Source of the DNA: Litorilinea aerophila
GTDB lineage: Bacteria > Chloroflexota > Anaerolineae > Caldilineales > Caldilineaceae
Reading direction: 5' to 3'
DNA: 56,975 nucleotides
NCBI RefSeq assembly: GCF_006569185.2
Contig: NZ_VIGC02000036.1
Coordinates: 1-56,975, forward strand
The position numbers and the translations under genes are program-made. The notes beneath the pieces were generated by a model. The model saw only the letters and a list, made by a program, of their open reading frames with translations, searched no databases and was not told the DNA's origin. Below are positions 34,370 through 42,236 of the stretch, piece after piece; within the stretch, counting starts at the first letter, position 1; every line of letters starts with the position of its first letter.

Positions 34370-35194
34370 TCATAGACCGCTCCGCCCTGGGGGCAGGGCT
34401 TTGGGCTGAAGGCGGCACCAGAAGGTCAGCCAGGGTGGGGCGATCTGGGTGAAGTGGGCCCAACTGCCCGGCGCCGGGTCCGGTTCCTCCTCCCGGGCTT
34501 CGCTGGCGTGGATGATGACAAAGCCCTGACGGACCAGCCCGTTGACCACGGTGCTGAGGGTGTGGACGTACTCCCGGGGGCCGGCGATGCGGCGATGGGT
34601 GCCGTCCTCGTCGTAGACATCCCAGGCGTCCCAGGTCGGGTTCAGATCCTGCAGGCAGGCCCCGTCCCGGTACAGATGGCGCAGGAGATAGCCTTCGCCA
34701 TTCCAGGAGGCTTCGTCGATGGTCTGGGTGAAGGGGTTGGCCCATTCCATCCGGTAGAGGCCGCCGGGCCGTAACACGCGGCGCACTTCCTGGAACACGG
34801 GCGCTACCTGGGGCACGAAGTTGATGGAATACGCGTGCCAGACCAGGTCGAAGGAGCCATCGGGAAAGGCCGAGAGGTCCCGCATGTCCCCCTGCACCGT
34901 ACGGATCTCCAGGCCGTAGTGGGCGGCGGCCTCCTGATCCCGGGCCAGTTGAGTCTCGGAGAGGTCGAAGACGGTGACCCGGGCGCCCAGCAGGCCGAAG
35001 GCGGCCGACTGCTGGCCTCCGCTGGCGGCCAGACAGAGGACCTCCAGTCCCTGCACCTCCCCCATCACGCCGTGGGGATCGACCCGTTGCCGCGCCGTCC
35101 GGGTATCCAAATCCAGCCAGGGCTGGGTGTAGACCACCCGGGCCTGGGCCAGCTCTTCCCAGCGGGCTTTGTTGTATGCAGCCAGTTCGTCCAT
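34370..35194 (-). CDS. Class I SAM-dependent methyltransferase
   Basis: The 274-residue product has a Rossmann methyltransferase core: EVLCLAASGGQQSAAFGLLG (motif I), TVFDLSETQL (motif II), GDMRDLSAFPDGSFDLVW and the post-motif RVLRPGGLYRME. AAGGAGG precedes the chosen ATG at 6-7 nt, whereas the earlier in-frame start has no ribosome site. The substrate is unknown. The family resemblance is to small-molecule methyltransferases. It lies between the uncharacterised barrel gene and the MFS transporter in the same direction. Confidence 0.85.
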   Translation of the reverse strand: MDELAAYNKARWEELAQARVVYTQPWLDLDTRTARQRVDPHGVMGEVQGLEVLCLAASGGQQSAAFGLLGARVTVFDLSETQLARDQEAAAHYGLEIRTVQGDMRDLSAFPDGSFDLVWHAYSINFVPQVAPVFQEVRRVLRPGGLYRMEWANPFTQTIDEASWNGEGYLLRHLYRDGACLQDLNPTWDAWDVYDEDGTHRRIAGPREYVHTLSTVVNGLVRQGFVIIHASEAREEEPDPAPGSWAHFTQIAPPWLTFWCRLQPKALPPGRSGL

Positions 35195-35218
35195 TGCATG
35201 CCTCCTTGGAAAATCCAC

Positions 35219-36493
35219 TTACGCCTGGGTCACCGCCAGCCGCCGCCGGGGCTCCCGCACCCACAGGGCCAGCAAGGAGGAACCCACCAGGGAGACGGCC
35301 AGGGCTACCCCGAAGAGTCCCTGGTACCCCACCACAGTGGCCAGCCAGCCGCCCACGATGGGGGCGGCGGTCACCAGGGGAGCCAGCAGGGTGTTGGTGA
35401 GCCCAATGTAGGTGGGCCGGTCTTCCGGAGGACAGAACTCCAGGATGATGTTGAGGCCGGACACGGCATCGGCGGCGATGTACGCGCCCAGCAGGAAGAA
35501 GGGCAGCACCAGCCATGCAGCCGAAGGGGCCAGCCAGACGGCCAGCACCGCCACCGACATGGCCAGGGAGGCGCCGGCCAGCACGGTCTTGTGGCCCCGC
35601 CGATCCCCCACCACGCCCCAGAGCAGGTTCATGATGGCCTGGCCGGCCACCAGGACGCCGGTCAGCAAGCCCACACCCCGCCCATCGACCCCAAAGCGCT
35701 CGATGCCGTAGACCATGAAAAAGCCGCCAGCCATGGTGCCCAGCTGGACAATGGAGCGGCTCAGCAAAAACCGGCGGTAGTTGCCGTCCCGGCGCAGGAT
35801 GGCCGGCAGCTGGCGCAGGTAGTGGCTCAAGGGTACCCGCTCCTTGACCGTGGTGCTGGGGGGTTCCCGGGTCAGGATCAGGCCGCACCAGGAGATCATC
35901 ACCACCACGAAAGCCAGGCCGAAGAGCAGGCTGAAGTTGCGGGGAAAGGGAAAGCTGGCCAGGATGCGCCCCACAAAGTAGGCGCCGATGATGCCCAACA
36001 GGGCGCCCAGGCCGTGCCCCAGGCCAGACCAGATGCCGCGACGCTGGACGGGGATGACCTTGGCGATCATGTCGAACCAGGCGGGCGTGGCAAAGCCGGC
36101 CGAGGCCGCCGCGGTGACCAGGAAAAGGTAGAAGAGCAGCAGGGTCGCCGTCGGCCGGCTCTCCGCCAGCCAGTACAGGGTCAGGGCGATGAGGAGGTAG
36201 GGCACCCGTTCGCCCAACCCGCCCACAAAAGCCACGAAGGGCTTCTTATAGCGGAGGCGCTCGGAATAGTTGGCGATGAGGAGCTGAGGCAGGTAGAAAC
36301 CCAGGGTGAAGATCGCCGGAATCAGGCCCACCGCGATCTTGGAGTCGGTGAGCTGACTCACCAGGGCAGGCATGACCGTCTCCCGGGAGACCAGGCTCAG
36401 CCCCAGGGTGATGAAGGAGATGTCCCACAGGTTGACGAAAAAATTCCAGCGCAGGTTGGACTGTACCGGGTCTTCCCGGGCAATGCGGGCCAT
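35219..36493 (-). CDS. MFS transporter, possibly with a frameshifted N-terminus
   Basis: The 424-residue product has about twelve hydrophobic segments and an MFS loop motif (GDRRGHKTVLAG near residue 260). It belongs to the MFS group that begins with REDPVQSNLRWNF. Its start has only a poor ribosome site. Just upstream, an ATG overlapping the preceding stop opens a short frame reading MKPDADAKTRLLTLKRAL, which would run straight into MARIAREDP if one C of a CTCC were missing. A single-base frameshift at about 36494, real or a sequencing error, is plausible. The substrate is unknown. Confidence 0.85.
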   Translation of the reverse strand: MARIAREDPVQSNLRWNFFVNLWDISFITLGLSLVSRETVMPALVSQLTDSKIAVGLIPAIFTLGFYLPQLLIANYSERLRYKKPFVAFVGGLGERVPYLLIALTLYWLAESRPTATLLLFYLFLVTAAASAGFATPAWFDMIAKVIPVQRRGIWSGLGHGLGALLGIIGAYFVGRILASFPFPRNFSLLFGLAFVVVMISWCGLILTREPPSTTVKERVPLSHYLRQLPAILRRDGNYRRFLLSRSIVQLGTMAGGFFMVYGIERFGVDGRGVGLLTGVLVAGQAIMNLLWGVVGDRRGHKTVLAGASLAMSVAVLAVWLAPSAAWLVLPFFLLGAYIAADAVSGLNIILEFCPPEDRPTYIGLTNTLLAPLVTAAPIVGGWLATVVGYQGLFGVALAVSLVGSSLLALWVREPRRRLAVTQA

Positions 36494-36544
36494 GGAGGGC
36501 TCGTTTCAGCGTCAGCAGGCGGGTCTTGGCGTCGGCGTCTGGCT

Positions 36545-37189
36545 TCATGGCACCGGCAGGGTGCAGACCTGCCGGGTGTGGGCGTCGCAGTACCAGAAGC
36601 GGCCATCCCACAGGGTCATGCCGTGGGGCTCGGGGTACGGCTCCGGGATCTCTACCCGGGCCAGGTGCGCGCCGGTGCGGGGATCCAGGCGGTAGATGGC
36701 CCGGTGGTTGGTCTCCACACACCAGAGATGGTCCCCCTCCCAGGCCAGGCCATGGGGGCGATTGCCCGGCGCCGGGATCTGGTGAACGACCTGAAAGCCG
36801 TCCACATCCACCTGGTAGATGGTGGCCGTGGGCGGGTTGGCGATCCAGAGGCGTCCTTCCCGCCACTCCAGCCCGTGGGCGCCGGTGCGGGAAGCGCCCG
36901 GCGAAGCGAAGGTGGCCAGGGTGGCGCCACTCTGGCGGTCCACCTTCAGGATCTCCCGGCTGTAGGTGGACGCGATCCAGAGGGCGTCGCCGCTGTCGGT
37001 GATGCCGCTGCCCCGATCCGAGGCCGTGGGCAGGGTGAGCAGCACCTGTCCGGTGTAGGAGACCAGGTCCACCTGGCCAGTGGCCTGGTCCAGGATCCAG
37101 AGGCCGTCCCTGGTGGCCTGCATGCCGTTGGGCTGGGGGCCTGGCGCATCGAAGACGATCTCCACCGAGGGCGAGCGGGGCTGGGGCAT
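36545..37189 (-). CDS. Beta-propeller (NHL/SMP-30-like) protein
   Basis: The 214-residue product is built of repeated strand units such as DGLWILDQATGQVDLV, DALWIASTYSREILKV and GRLWIANPPTATIYQV, each with a conserved Trp-Ile pattern. This is typical of NHL, Vgb or SMP-30-like propellers, though five units is short for a closed fold. No signal peptide is present. It lies 7 bp after the ABC permease gene and overlaps a short frame leading into the MFS gene. It may bind or hydrolyse a sugar lactone, but that is a guess. Confidence 0.7.
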   Translation of the reverse strand: MPQPRSPSVEIVFDAPGPQPNGMQATRDGLWILDQATGQVDLVSYTGQVLLTLPTASDRGSGITDSGDALWIASTYSREILKVDRQSGATLATFASPGASRTGAHGLEWREGRLWIANPPTATIYQVDVDGFQVVHQIPAPGNRPHGLAWEGDHLWCVETNHRAIYRLDPRTGAHLARVEIPEPYPEPHGMTLWDGRFWYCDAHTRQVCTLPVP

Positions 37190-37196
37190 GGTCGCA

Positions 37197-38105
37197 TTAC
37201 CCTTTCATGCCGGTGAGGGCGATGCCCTGGACGAAGAGGCGCTGGCCGAAGAAGAAGACGATGAGCACAGGCAGGAGCACGATGAGGGAGACGGCCATCA
37301 TGTAGTGGAAGTCGATCTGGCCGTAGGCACCCCGGAACATGTTCAGCCCCACCGCCAACACCTGCTTGTTGGTGTCCCGGATGTAGATCAGGGGGAAGAG
37401 GAAGTTGTTCCAGTTGCCGATGAAGGCGAAGATCACCACCGTGGCCAGGGCCGGCTTGGAGAGGGGCAGGATGATGTTCCACAAAATGCGCCAGGAAGAG
37501 GCCCCATCCAGCCGGGCTGCCTCGTCCAGCTCGTGGGGGATGCTCATGAAGAACTGGCGCAACAGGAAGATGAAAAAGGGCCAACCGAACCAGGGCGGCA
37601 CCATCAACGGCAGCCAGGTGTTGTTCCAGCCCAGCTTGGTGAAGAGCACATACTGGGGGATCACCGTCACCTCGTAGGGCAGGAGCATGGTGGAGAGCAC
37701 CAGCACGAAGAGCACATTCTTGCCCCGGGCCCGCAGCCGGGCAAAGCCGTAGGCGGCCAGGCAGCAGGAAACCAGGTTGCCGATGATGTTGTTGGTGGTG
37801 ATGATCAGGGAGTTGCGCAAAAAGAGGTTGAAGGGCAGGTACGCCGTCCATCCCTCCCAAAAGTTGCTCCACTGGGGCGGATTCGGAATCCACTGGGGTG
37901 GGTAGACGAAAATCTGGTTGGGTGGCTTCAGGGCCGTGGAGAGCATCCACAACAGGGGCAACATGAAGAGAAAGGCCCCCGGCAACAAGAGGGCATAGCT
38001 CAAAGCCGCCCCCACCAGGCGCCGGGTCCGCTTCCGCTGATACCAGGGGGTGGTGACCACAGGCCGCCGGGCCTGCCCCTGCTCCGTGGCTAACAGTTGA
38101 CTCAT
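37197..38105 (-). CDS. Carbohydrate ABC transporter permease (MalG-type)
   Basis: This is the second membrane subunit of a CUT1-type sugar importer. The 302-residue product has six hydrophobic segments and the EAA loop ELDEAARLDGASSWRILWNI that contacts the ATPase. The ATG was chosen over an upstream TTG because GGAG lies 9 nt before it. It follows the partner permease and the binding-protein gene in the usual order. No ATP-binding subunit is encoded in the window, so a shared MsiK/MalK-type ATPase from elsewhere would be needed. Confidence 0.93.
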   Translation of the reverse strand: MSQLLATEQGQARRPVVTTPWYQRKRTRRLVGAALSYALLLPGAFLFMLPLLWMLSTALKPPNQIFVYPPQWIPNPPQWSNFWEGWTAYLPFNLFLRNSLIITTNNIIGNLVSCCLAAYGFARLRARGKNVLFVLVLSTMLLPYEVTVIPQYVLFTKLGWNNTWLPLMVPPWFGWPFFIFLLRQFFMSIPHELDEAARLDGASSWRILWNIILPLSKPALATVVIFAFIGNWNNFLFPLIYIRDTNKQVLAVGLNMFRGAYGQIDFHYMMAVSLIVLLPVLIVFFFGQRLFVQGIALTGMKG

Positions 38106-38192
38106 GAGATCCAACTCCGCTCGCTTCTGTGACGTCTTCTCCTGCCAGCGCCGGTGCGCCCGCCATCGCCGTCGACCGGCGGCTGGCCCGCT

Positions 38193-39119
38193 TTACCGTT
38201 CGCCGCCTTCGTAGTAGACCCAGCGCTTGCTGCCCCAAAGCTGGAGCAGGGTCAGGGCCAGGATGATCAAAAACAGGATCCAGGCCAGGGCCGAGGCGTA
38301 GCCCATCTTCAGGTACTGGAAGGCCGCCTGGTAGATGTAGTAGACATAGACAAAGGTAGCCGTCCCAGGGCCTCCCTGGGTCATCACCAGCACATCGGTC
38401 AGGATCTGGAAGGAGTTGATGGTGGAAATGACGATCACGAAGAAGAGCACCGGCGACAGCATGGGAATGGTCACGTGCCGGAACTCGTGCCAGGGGTTGG
38501 CCCCGTCGATGCGGGCCGCCTCGTAGAGGGAGACGGGGATCCCCTGCAGGCCGGCCAGGATGATGATCATATTGGCGCCGATGCCCCAGGTGCTCTTGAG
38601 GATCAGGGCCGGCAGGGCCCACTGCTGGCTGGCCAGCCACAAGGGCCCCTTGATCCCCACCAGGGAAAGCAGGTAGTTGACCAGCCCCACCTGGGGGTTG
38701 AAGAGCCAGATCCAGAGGATGGCCACCGCCACGCCGCTGGCGATGGAGGGCATGTAGTAGACCACCCGCAGAAGGGTGGTGCCGGGCAGCTTCTGGTTCA
38801 AGAGCAGGGCCACCACCAGGGCGCCCAGGGTGCCCAGGGTCACCGCCCCAAAGGAGTAGTAGAAGGTGTTGTAGGTGGCCGTCCAGAAGAGCTCATCCTC
38901 GAACAACAGCTTGCGGAAGTTCTCCAGCCCCACCCACTCCAGGGTGGTCAGCCCCGTCCAGTTGGTGAAGCTGAAGGCGATGGAGGCCAGGACAGGCCCG
39001 CCGGTGAAGAAGATCAGGCCGATCAGCCAGGGCGCAATGGCGATGTAGAAGTCCACCTGCTCCCGCTGCTGTAAGGTCAAGGGCTTGCGTTGAAGAAGGG
39101 CGGATAGGGTCTGCATCAT
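38193..39119 (-). CDS. Carbohydrate ABC transporter permease (MalF-type)
   Basis: This is the first membrane subunit of the importer. The 308-residue product has six predicted transmembrane segments and the EAA motif SLYEAARIDGANPWHEFRHV. NPGLVNYL-like and TQGGPGTAT segments are also typical of the family. I chose the ATG pair at the conserved N-terminus; a longer in-frame extension would run into the GTGAC repeat cluster. The next gene upstream encodes the binding protein, separated by 151 bp of repeats. Confidence 0.93.
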   Translation of the reverse strand: MMQTLSALLQRKPLTLQQREQVDFYIAIAPWLIGLIFFTGGPVLASIAFSFTNWTGLTTLEWVGLENFRKLLFEDELFWTATYNTFYYSFGAVTLGTLGALVVALLLNQKLPGTTLLRVVYYMPSIASGVAVAILWIWLFNPQVGLVNYLLSLVGIKGPLWLASQQWALPALILKSTWGIGANMIIILAGLQGIPVSLYEAARIDGANPWHEFRHVTIPMLSPVLFFVIVISTINSFQILTDVLVMTQGGPGTATFVYVYYIYQAAFQYLKMGYASALAWILFLIILALTLLQLWGSKRWVYYEGGER

Positions 39120-39137
39120 GTCACTCGGTTGGTGTAG

Positions 39138-39270
39138 CGTAACAGGTGACAACGTGACACGTGACGGACGTGACAACGTAACAGGGTAACCCGGTGACGT
39201 ATCACACTGTCACGCCGTCACGCCGTCACGCCGTCACGTATCACGCTGTCACGCCCGTCACGTCCTCACG
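39138..39270. repeat. GTGAC/GTCAC repeat cluster between binding protein and permease genes
   Basis: The left half contains repeated GTGAC words and the right half repeated GTCAC words, so the two halves can pair as a long imperfect hairpin. GTCACGCC is tandemly repeated three times perfectly at 39209-39232. It lies inside the ABC transporter transcript and could lower permease expression relative to the binding protein. Confidence 0.75.
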
Positions 39271-40623
39271 CTAGGAACCCTGCAGCCGTTTGGCGGCCTC
39301 TTCCAGGATGGGAGTGCCTTCGGTGATGATGGCCTCGATGGCAGCGTCCACCGTGGTCTCACCGTTGCGCAGCAGGTCCCGCTGGCGGTTCATCACGTCC
39401 AGGATCTCGCCGCCGGCCAGGGTCTGGTAGGGGCGGTCGGTGATGGCGTAGTTGTCCAGGGCCTCCAGGAAGTACTGGGCGTGCTCCGGCGCCGCCTCAG
39501 ACTGCAGCCAGGCGTCGTAGGCCTCCTTGCGGGCCGGGCTGCCTCGGCCCGTCTCGCCCCACATGAAGCGCATGCCGTCCACCGAGAGGTATTCCCGCAG
39601 GTACTCCCAACCGGCGTCGGGGTGCTTGCTGTCCCGGGTGATGCCAAAGCCGCTGCCAAAGGAGCCGGTGCCCCGGCCGCCGGGCCCCTGGGGCCAGGGC
39701 GCCACATCCCAGGCGAAAGGCGCAAAGCTGGCCAGGGTGGGGGTGTTCCACGAGGCGGTGTTGTCCATGGCCACCCGCCCCGAGATCCACGGCCCCTGCT
39801 CAAAGGCCTGGGACTCGGCCGGGCTGGGCGAAGCCTTGTGGACGTGGATCAGATCCACCCAGAACTGGAGGGCCTCCCGGGCTTCGTCCGTGTCCAGCAG
39901 GATCTGGGTCTCGGTGTCGTCCATCAGCCGGGCGCCCCACGGGTAGAGCATGGAGCCGTTGCCGCCGTTGCCGAAGTCCGGCAGGTCGCCGGAGAAGCCC
40001 CACTGCTGCTTGTCCGGGTCGGTCAGGGCGATGGCTGCCTCCAGGAAGTCGTCCATGGTCCAGTCCGGGCTGGGGTAGTCCAGGCCGGCCTCGTCGAAGA
40101 GGTCTTTGTTGTAGCCCAAAATCAGGGGGCCGTGGTCGTAGGGGATCTCGTACTGCTCGCCCCGGAACTGGTAGAGGCGCAGGGCCTCCTCCCAGATGCC
40201 CTCCACGTTGAACTCCTCGTCGTTGTCCACATAGGACTGAACGCTGATCAGGATCCCCTCGAAGTTCCAGGGGAAGGCATAGCGCCCGTGGACGTAGATG
40301 ATGTCGGGCAGGGTCCCTGCCGCTGCCCACGTAGGCACGATCTGGTTGTGGTCCGCCCACGTGTTGTAGGTGGACTCGATGCGCACGTTGGGGTGTCGCT
40401 CCTGATACTGCCGGTCAAACTCCTCCTGCCGGGGGCGGAAGGCGGCCTCCCAGTGGTGGCCAAAGGTCAGGGTGATCTGTTCAGCCGCGGGCTGGGCAGC
40501 GGATTCTCCGCCACTGGCGGGTGCAGTGGTGCCGGCCGGGGCACAGGCGGCCAGGGTCGCCAGGCCCGCGGTGGCAGCCGTGATCTGCAGGAATCGCCGC
40601 CTGGAAAGATGCTTGTGCTGCAT
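39271..40623 (-). CDS. Sugar-binding lipoprotein of the ABC transporter, Tat-exported
   Basis: The 450-residue product is a family 1 extracellular solute-binding protein that delivers a carbohydrate to the permeases. It begins with a twin-arginine signal, SRRRFLQ at residues 7-13, and a lipobox LAAC with Cys27 as the lipid anchor. A Gly/Ser/Ala-rich linker follows. FGHHWEAAFRPRQEEFDRQY and IIYVHGRYAFPWN are typical of the mature fold. AAGGAGGAG precedes the ATG. The divergent neighbour is a LacI-type regulator, so sugar-dependent control is likely. The substrate is not evident, although GH95 and uronate genes nearby suggest plant or algal oligosaccharides. Confidence 0.93.
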   Translation of the reverse strand: MQHKHLSRRRFLQITAATAGLATLAACAPAGTTAPASGGESAAQPAAEQITLTFGHHWEAAFRPRQEEFDRQYQERHPNVRIESTYNTWADHNQIVPTWAAAGTLPDIIYVHGRYAFPWNFEGILISVQSYVDNDEEFNVEGIWEEALRLYQFRGEQYEIPYDHGPLILGYNKDLFDEAGLDYPSPDWTMDDFLEAAIALTDPDKQQWGFSGDLPDFGNGGNGSMLYPWGARLMDDTETQILLDTDEAREALQFWVDLIHVHKASPSPAESQAFEQGPWISGRVAMDNTASWNTPTLASFAPFAWDVAPWPQGPGGRGTGSFGSGFGITRDSKHPDAGWEYLREYLSVDGMRFMWGETGRGSPARKEAYDAWLQSEAAPEHAQYFLEALDNYAITDRPYQTLAGGEILDVMNRQRDLLRNGETTVDAAIEAIITEGTPILEEAAKRLQGS

Positions 40624-40711
40624 GGACTCCTCCTTGTTGGTGAACTTTTACTGGTGTGCTCAGGTGAAGAGATAAATCAAGACGCCACGCCCAAGGATGG
40701 CGAATTGACCG

Positions 40712-40812
40712 GGTACAGTCTGGCGTAAAGACCACGGCAGAAATTCCGGGTGCCCTCTGGACGTGCTACCTCTGGGGGGGGATACCATGGACGAATTTCT
40801 GCCCGGATTGAC
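40712..40812. repeat. MITE-like hairpin element, copy A
   Basis: It starts GGTACAGTCTGGCGTAAA and contains GGCAGAAATT (40736-40745) paired perfectly with AATTTCTGCC (40794-40803). A close copy lies at 46179-46265 and a divergent one at 40848-40903. Shared start, internal arms and end in two intergenic regions suggest a small mobile repeat without coding capacity. Confidence 0.75.
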
Positions 40813-40847
40813 CGGATAGGGAGGCCAACGAACTGGCGATCTATCAG

Positions 40848-40903
40848 GGCAGAAATTCGGCAGCAAAAACGCTGACGGGGGCCTGGGGACGAATCTCTGC
40901 CGG
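40848..40903. repeat. MITE-like hairpin element, divergent copy
   Basis: GGCAGAAATTCGG (40848-40860) pairs with a near-match ending CTGCCGG at 40903. Only the hairpin part is shared with the longer copies; the GGTACAG start is missing. Confidence 0.5.
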
Positions 40904-40965
40904 AACAGGCTGGCTGATATCGGACTTTGGCTTGATGAGGTTCGGCTTGATTGTTTGGTCCAGGG

Positions 40966-40981
40966 ATGGTATGCTTACCAT
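40966..40981. promoter_or_regulatory. Candidate LacI-type operator
   Basis: ATGGTA and TACCAT are perfect 6-bp arms around 4 bp. The palindrome lies 106 bp upstream of the LacI-type regulator start and overlaps the likely promoter region. Autoregulation is the simplest reading. Confidence 0.45.
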
Positions 40982-41087
40982 ATGCTATTATACGCCGTGT
41001 CCAATTGAATGTCAAGTAGCATTCCGGGGGGGAGGTTCCCTACCAGGAGGCCCCCCAGATCCACCCAACGGCGCTGGAGAATCGAAG

Positions 41088-42110
41088 ATGGCCACCATTC
41101 GCGATGTTGCCGAACGTGCCGGCGTGGCACCCATCACCGTTTCCCGGGTACTCAACAACTCGGGCTATTTCAGCGAGGAGACTCGACGGCGGGTCGAGAA
41201 GGCCGCGGCCGAGCTCCAGTACGTGCCCAACCAGTTGGCCCGCAGCCTGCGTTCCAACCGCACAGACACCCTGGCCCTGGTCTTGACCGACATCACCAAC
41301 CCCTTCTGGACCACCGTGGCCCGCGCGGTGGAGGACACCGCGGCCACCCAGGGCTTCAACGTGATCCTCTGCAACACCGACGAACAGGAGGAAAAGCAGC
41401 TCCAATACGTCTCGGTGCTACTCCGCAAGCGGGTAGACGGCTTCCTGCTGGTGCCGGTAAGCCACAACGTGGAACCCATCACCATGATCCGACAGCAGGG
41501 CGTGCCGGTGGTGGTGCTGGATCGGGATATACCAGAGCTAGAGGCGGATGTGGTGCGCTGCGCATCGGAGGAGGGGGCCTACGAGCTGATCCGATACCTC
41601 ATCGGCCTGGGGCATCGGGACATCGCCGTGATCACCGGGCCGGAGGTCGTCTCCACGGCCCAGGAGCGGGTGAACGGCTATCGGCGGGCGCTAGCGGAGC
41701 ACGGCCTGCCGGTGAACCCGGAGCGGATCTTCTTCGGCAACTACACGGTGGAGAGCGGCTACGAGCTGGCCCGTGGGGTGCTCCAGCGCCAGCCCCGCCC
41801 CACCGCGCTCTTCGCCGGCAACAACTTCATCGCCATCGGCGCGCTCAAGGCCATCCGCGAGGCCGGGCTTCAGGTCCCCCAGGACATCTCCCTGGTCAGC
41901 TTCGATGACCTGCCGCCCACCCTGGTGGTGGACCCGTTCCTCACCGTGGCGGCCCAGTCGCCCTACGAGCTGGGGCGCCAGGCCACAGAGCTGCTGTTGC
42001 GGCGCATCGCCGAGCCAGAATCGTGCGACTGGCAGAAGATCGTCCTGCCCACCGAGCTGGTGGTGCGGCGGTCATGCCAGGCGGTGGCGGGAGAGAGATT
42101 GGGGGATTAA
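41088..42110 (+). CDS. LacI-family transcription regulator
   Basis: The 340-residue product starts with the LacI helix-turn-helix and hinge: MATIRDVAERAGVAPITVSR, then VPNQLARSLR. A periplasmic-binding-protein-like effector domain follows, including FVSFDDLPPT-type segments near residue 275. I chose this ATG because the HTH starts there and GGAG lies 8 nt upstream. The protein is divergent from the sugar ABC transporter genes and next to the aldehyde dehydrogenase gene, so it probably represses both the transporter and the sugar-acid pathway until an intermediate binds. Confidence 0.93.
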   Translation: MATIRDVAERAGVAPITVSRVLNNSGYFSEETRRRVEKAAAELQYVPNQLARSLRSNRTDTLALVLTDITNPFWTTVARAVEDTAATQGFNVILCNTDEQEEKQLQYVSVLLRKRVDGFLLVPVSHNVEPITMIRQQGVPVVVLDRDIPELEADVVRCASEEGAYELIRYLIGLGHRDIAVITGPEVVSTAQERVNGYRRALAEHGLPVNPERIFFGNYTVESGYELARGVLQRQPRPTALFAGNNFIAIGALKAIREAGLQVPQDISLVSFDDLPPTLVVDPFLTVAAQSPYELGRQATELLLRRIAEPESCDWQKIVLPTELVVRRSCQAVAGERLGD

Positions 42111-42122
42111 CAGGTTGGGCAT

Positions 42123-42139
42123 CGGGCGAATGCCCGTTT
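42123..42139 (+). terminator. Short hairpin after lacI
   Basis: CGGGC and GCCCG flank a GAAT loop at 42123-42136, followed by TTT, 13 nt after the lacI stop. The stem is short, so termination may be partial. Confidence 0.4.
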
Positions 42140-42151
42140 GAACGCAAAAAG

Positions 42152-42185
42152 CGCGGAGTGGGCCTCTTCGGAGGCCCACTCCGCG
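42152..42185 (-). terminator. Strong intrinsic terminator of the aldehyde dehydrogenase transcript
   Basis: A perfect 15-bp stem (CGCGGAGTGGGCCTC and its complement) closes a 4-nt loop. On the minus strand it is followed by CTTTTTGCG, the U-run needed for termination, about 50 nt after the aldehyde dehydrogenase stop. It can also block readthrough from lacI on the plus strand. Confidence 0.9.
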
Positions 42186-42236
42186 TTGAAGTCGTGAACT
42201 ACCCCATTTCTGGCGCAGTATTTCCGTCCGGCCGGA

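Larger units (their letters stand above)
40624..41087. other. 464-bp divergent regulatory region between sugar-binding protein and lacI
   Basis: This gap holds two MITE-like hairpin elements, a 6-bp-arm palindrome that may be the LacI operator, and a TATTAT box at 40986-40991 that may serve lacI. No gene is present. I cannot place the promoter of the binding-protein gene with confidence. Confidence 0.6.

Noticed and set aside
34835-37216. A 793-codon plus-strand open frame over the methyltransferase, MFS and propeller genes
   Set aside because: It is a shadow of three well-supported minus-strand genes, with a Gln, Gly and His-rich product and no domain.
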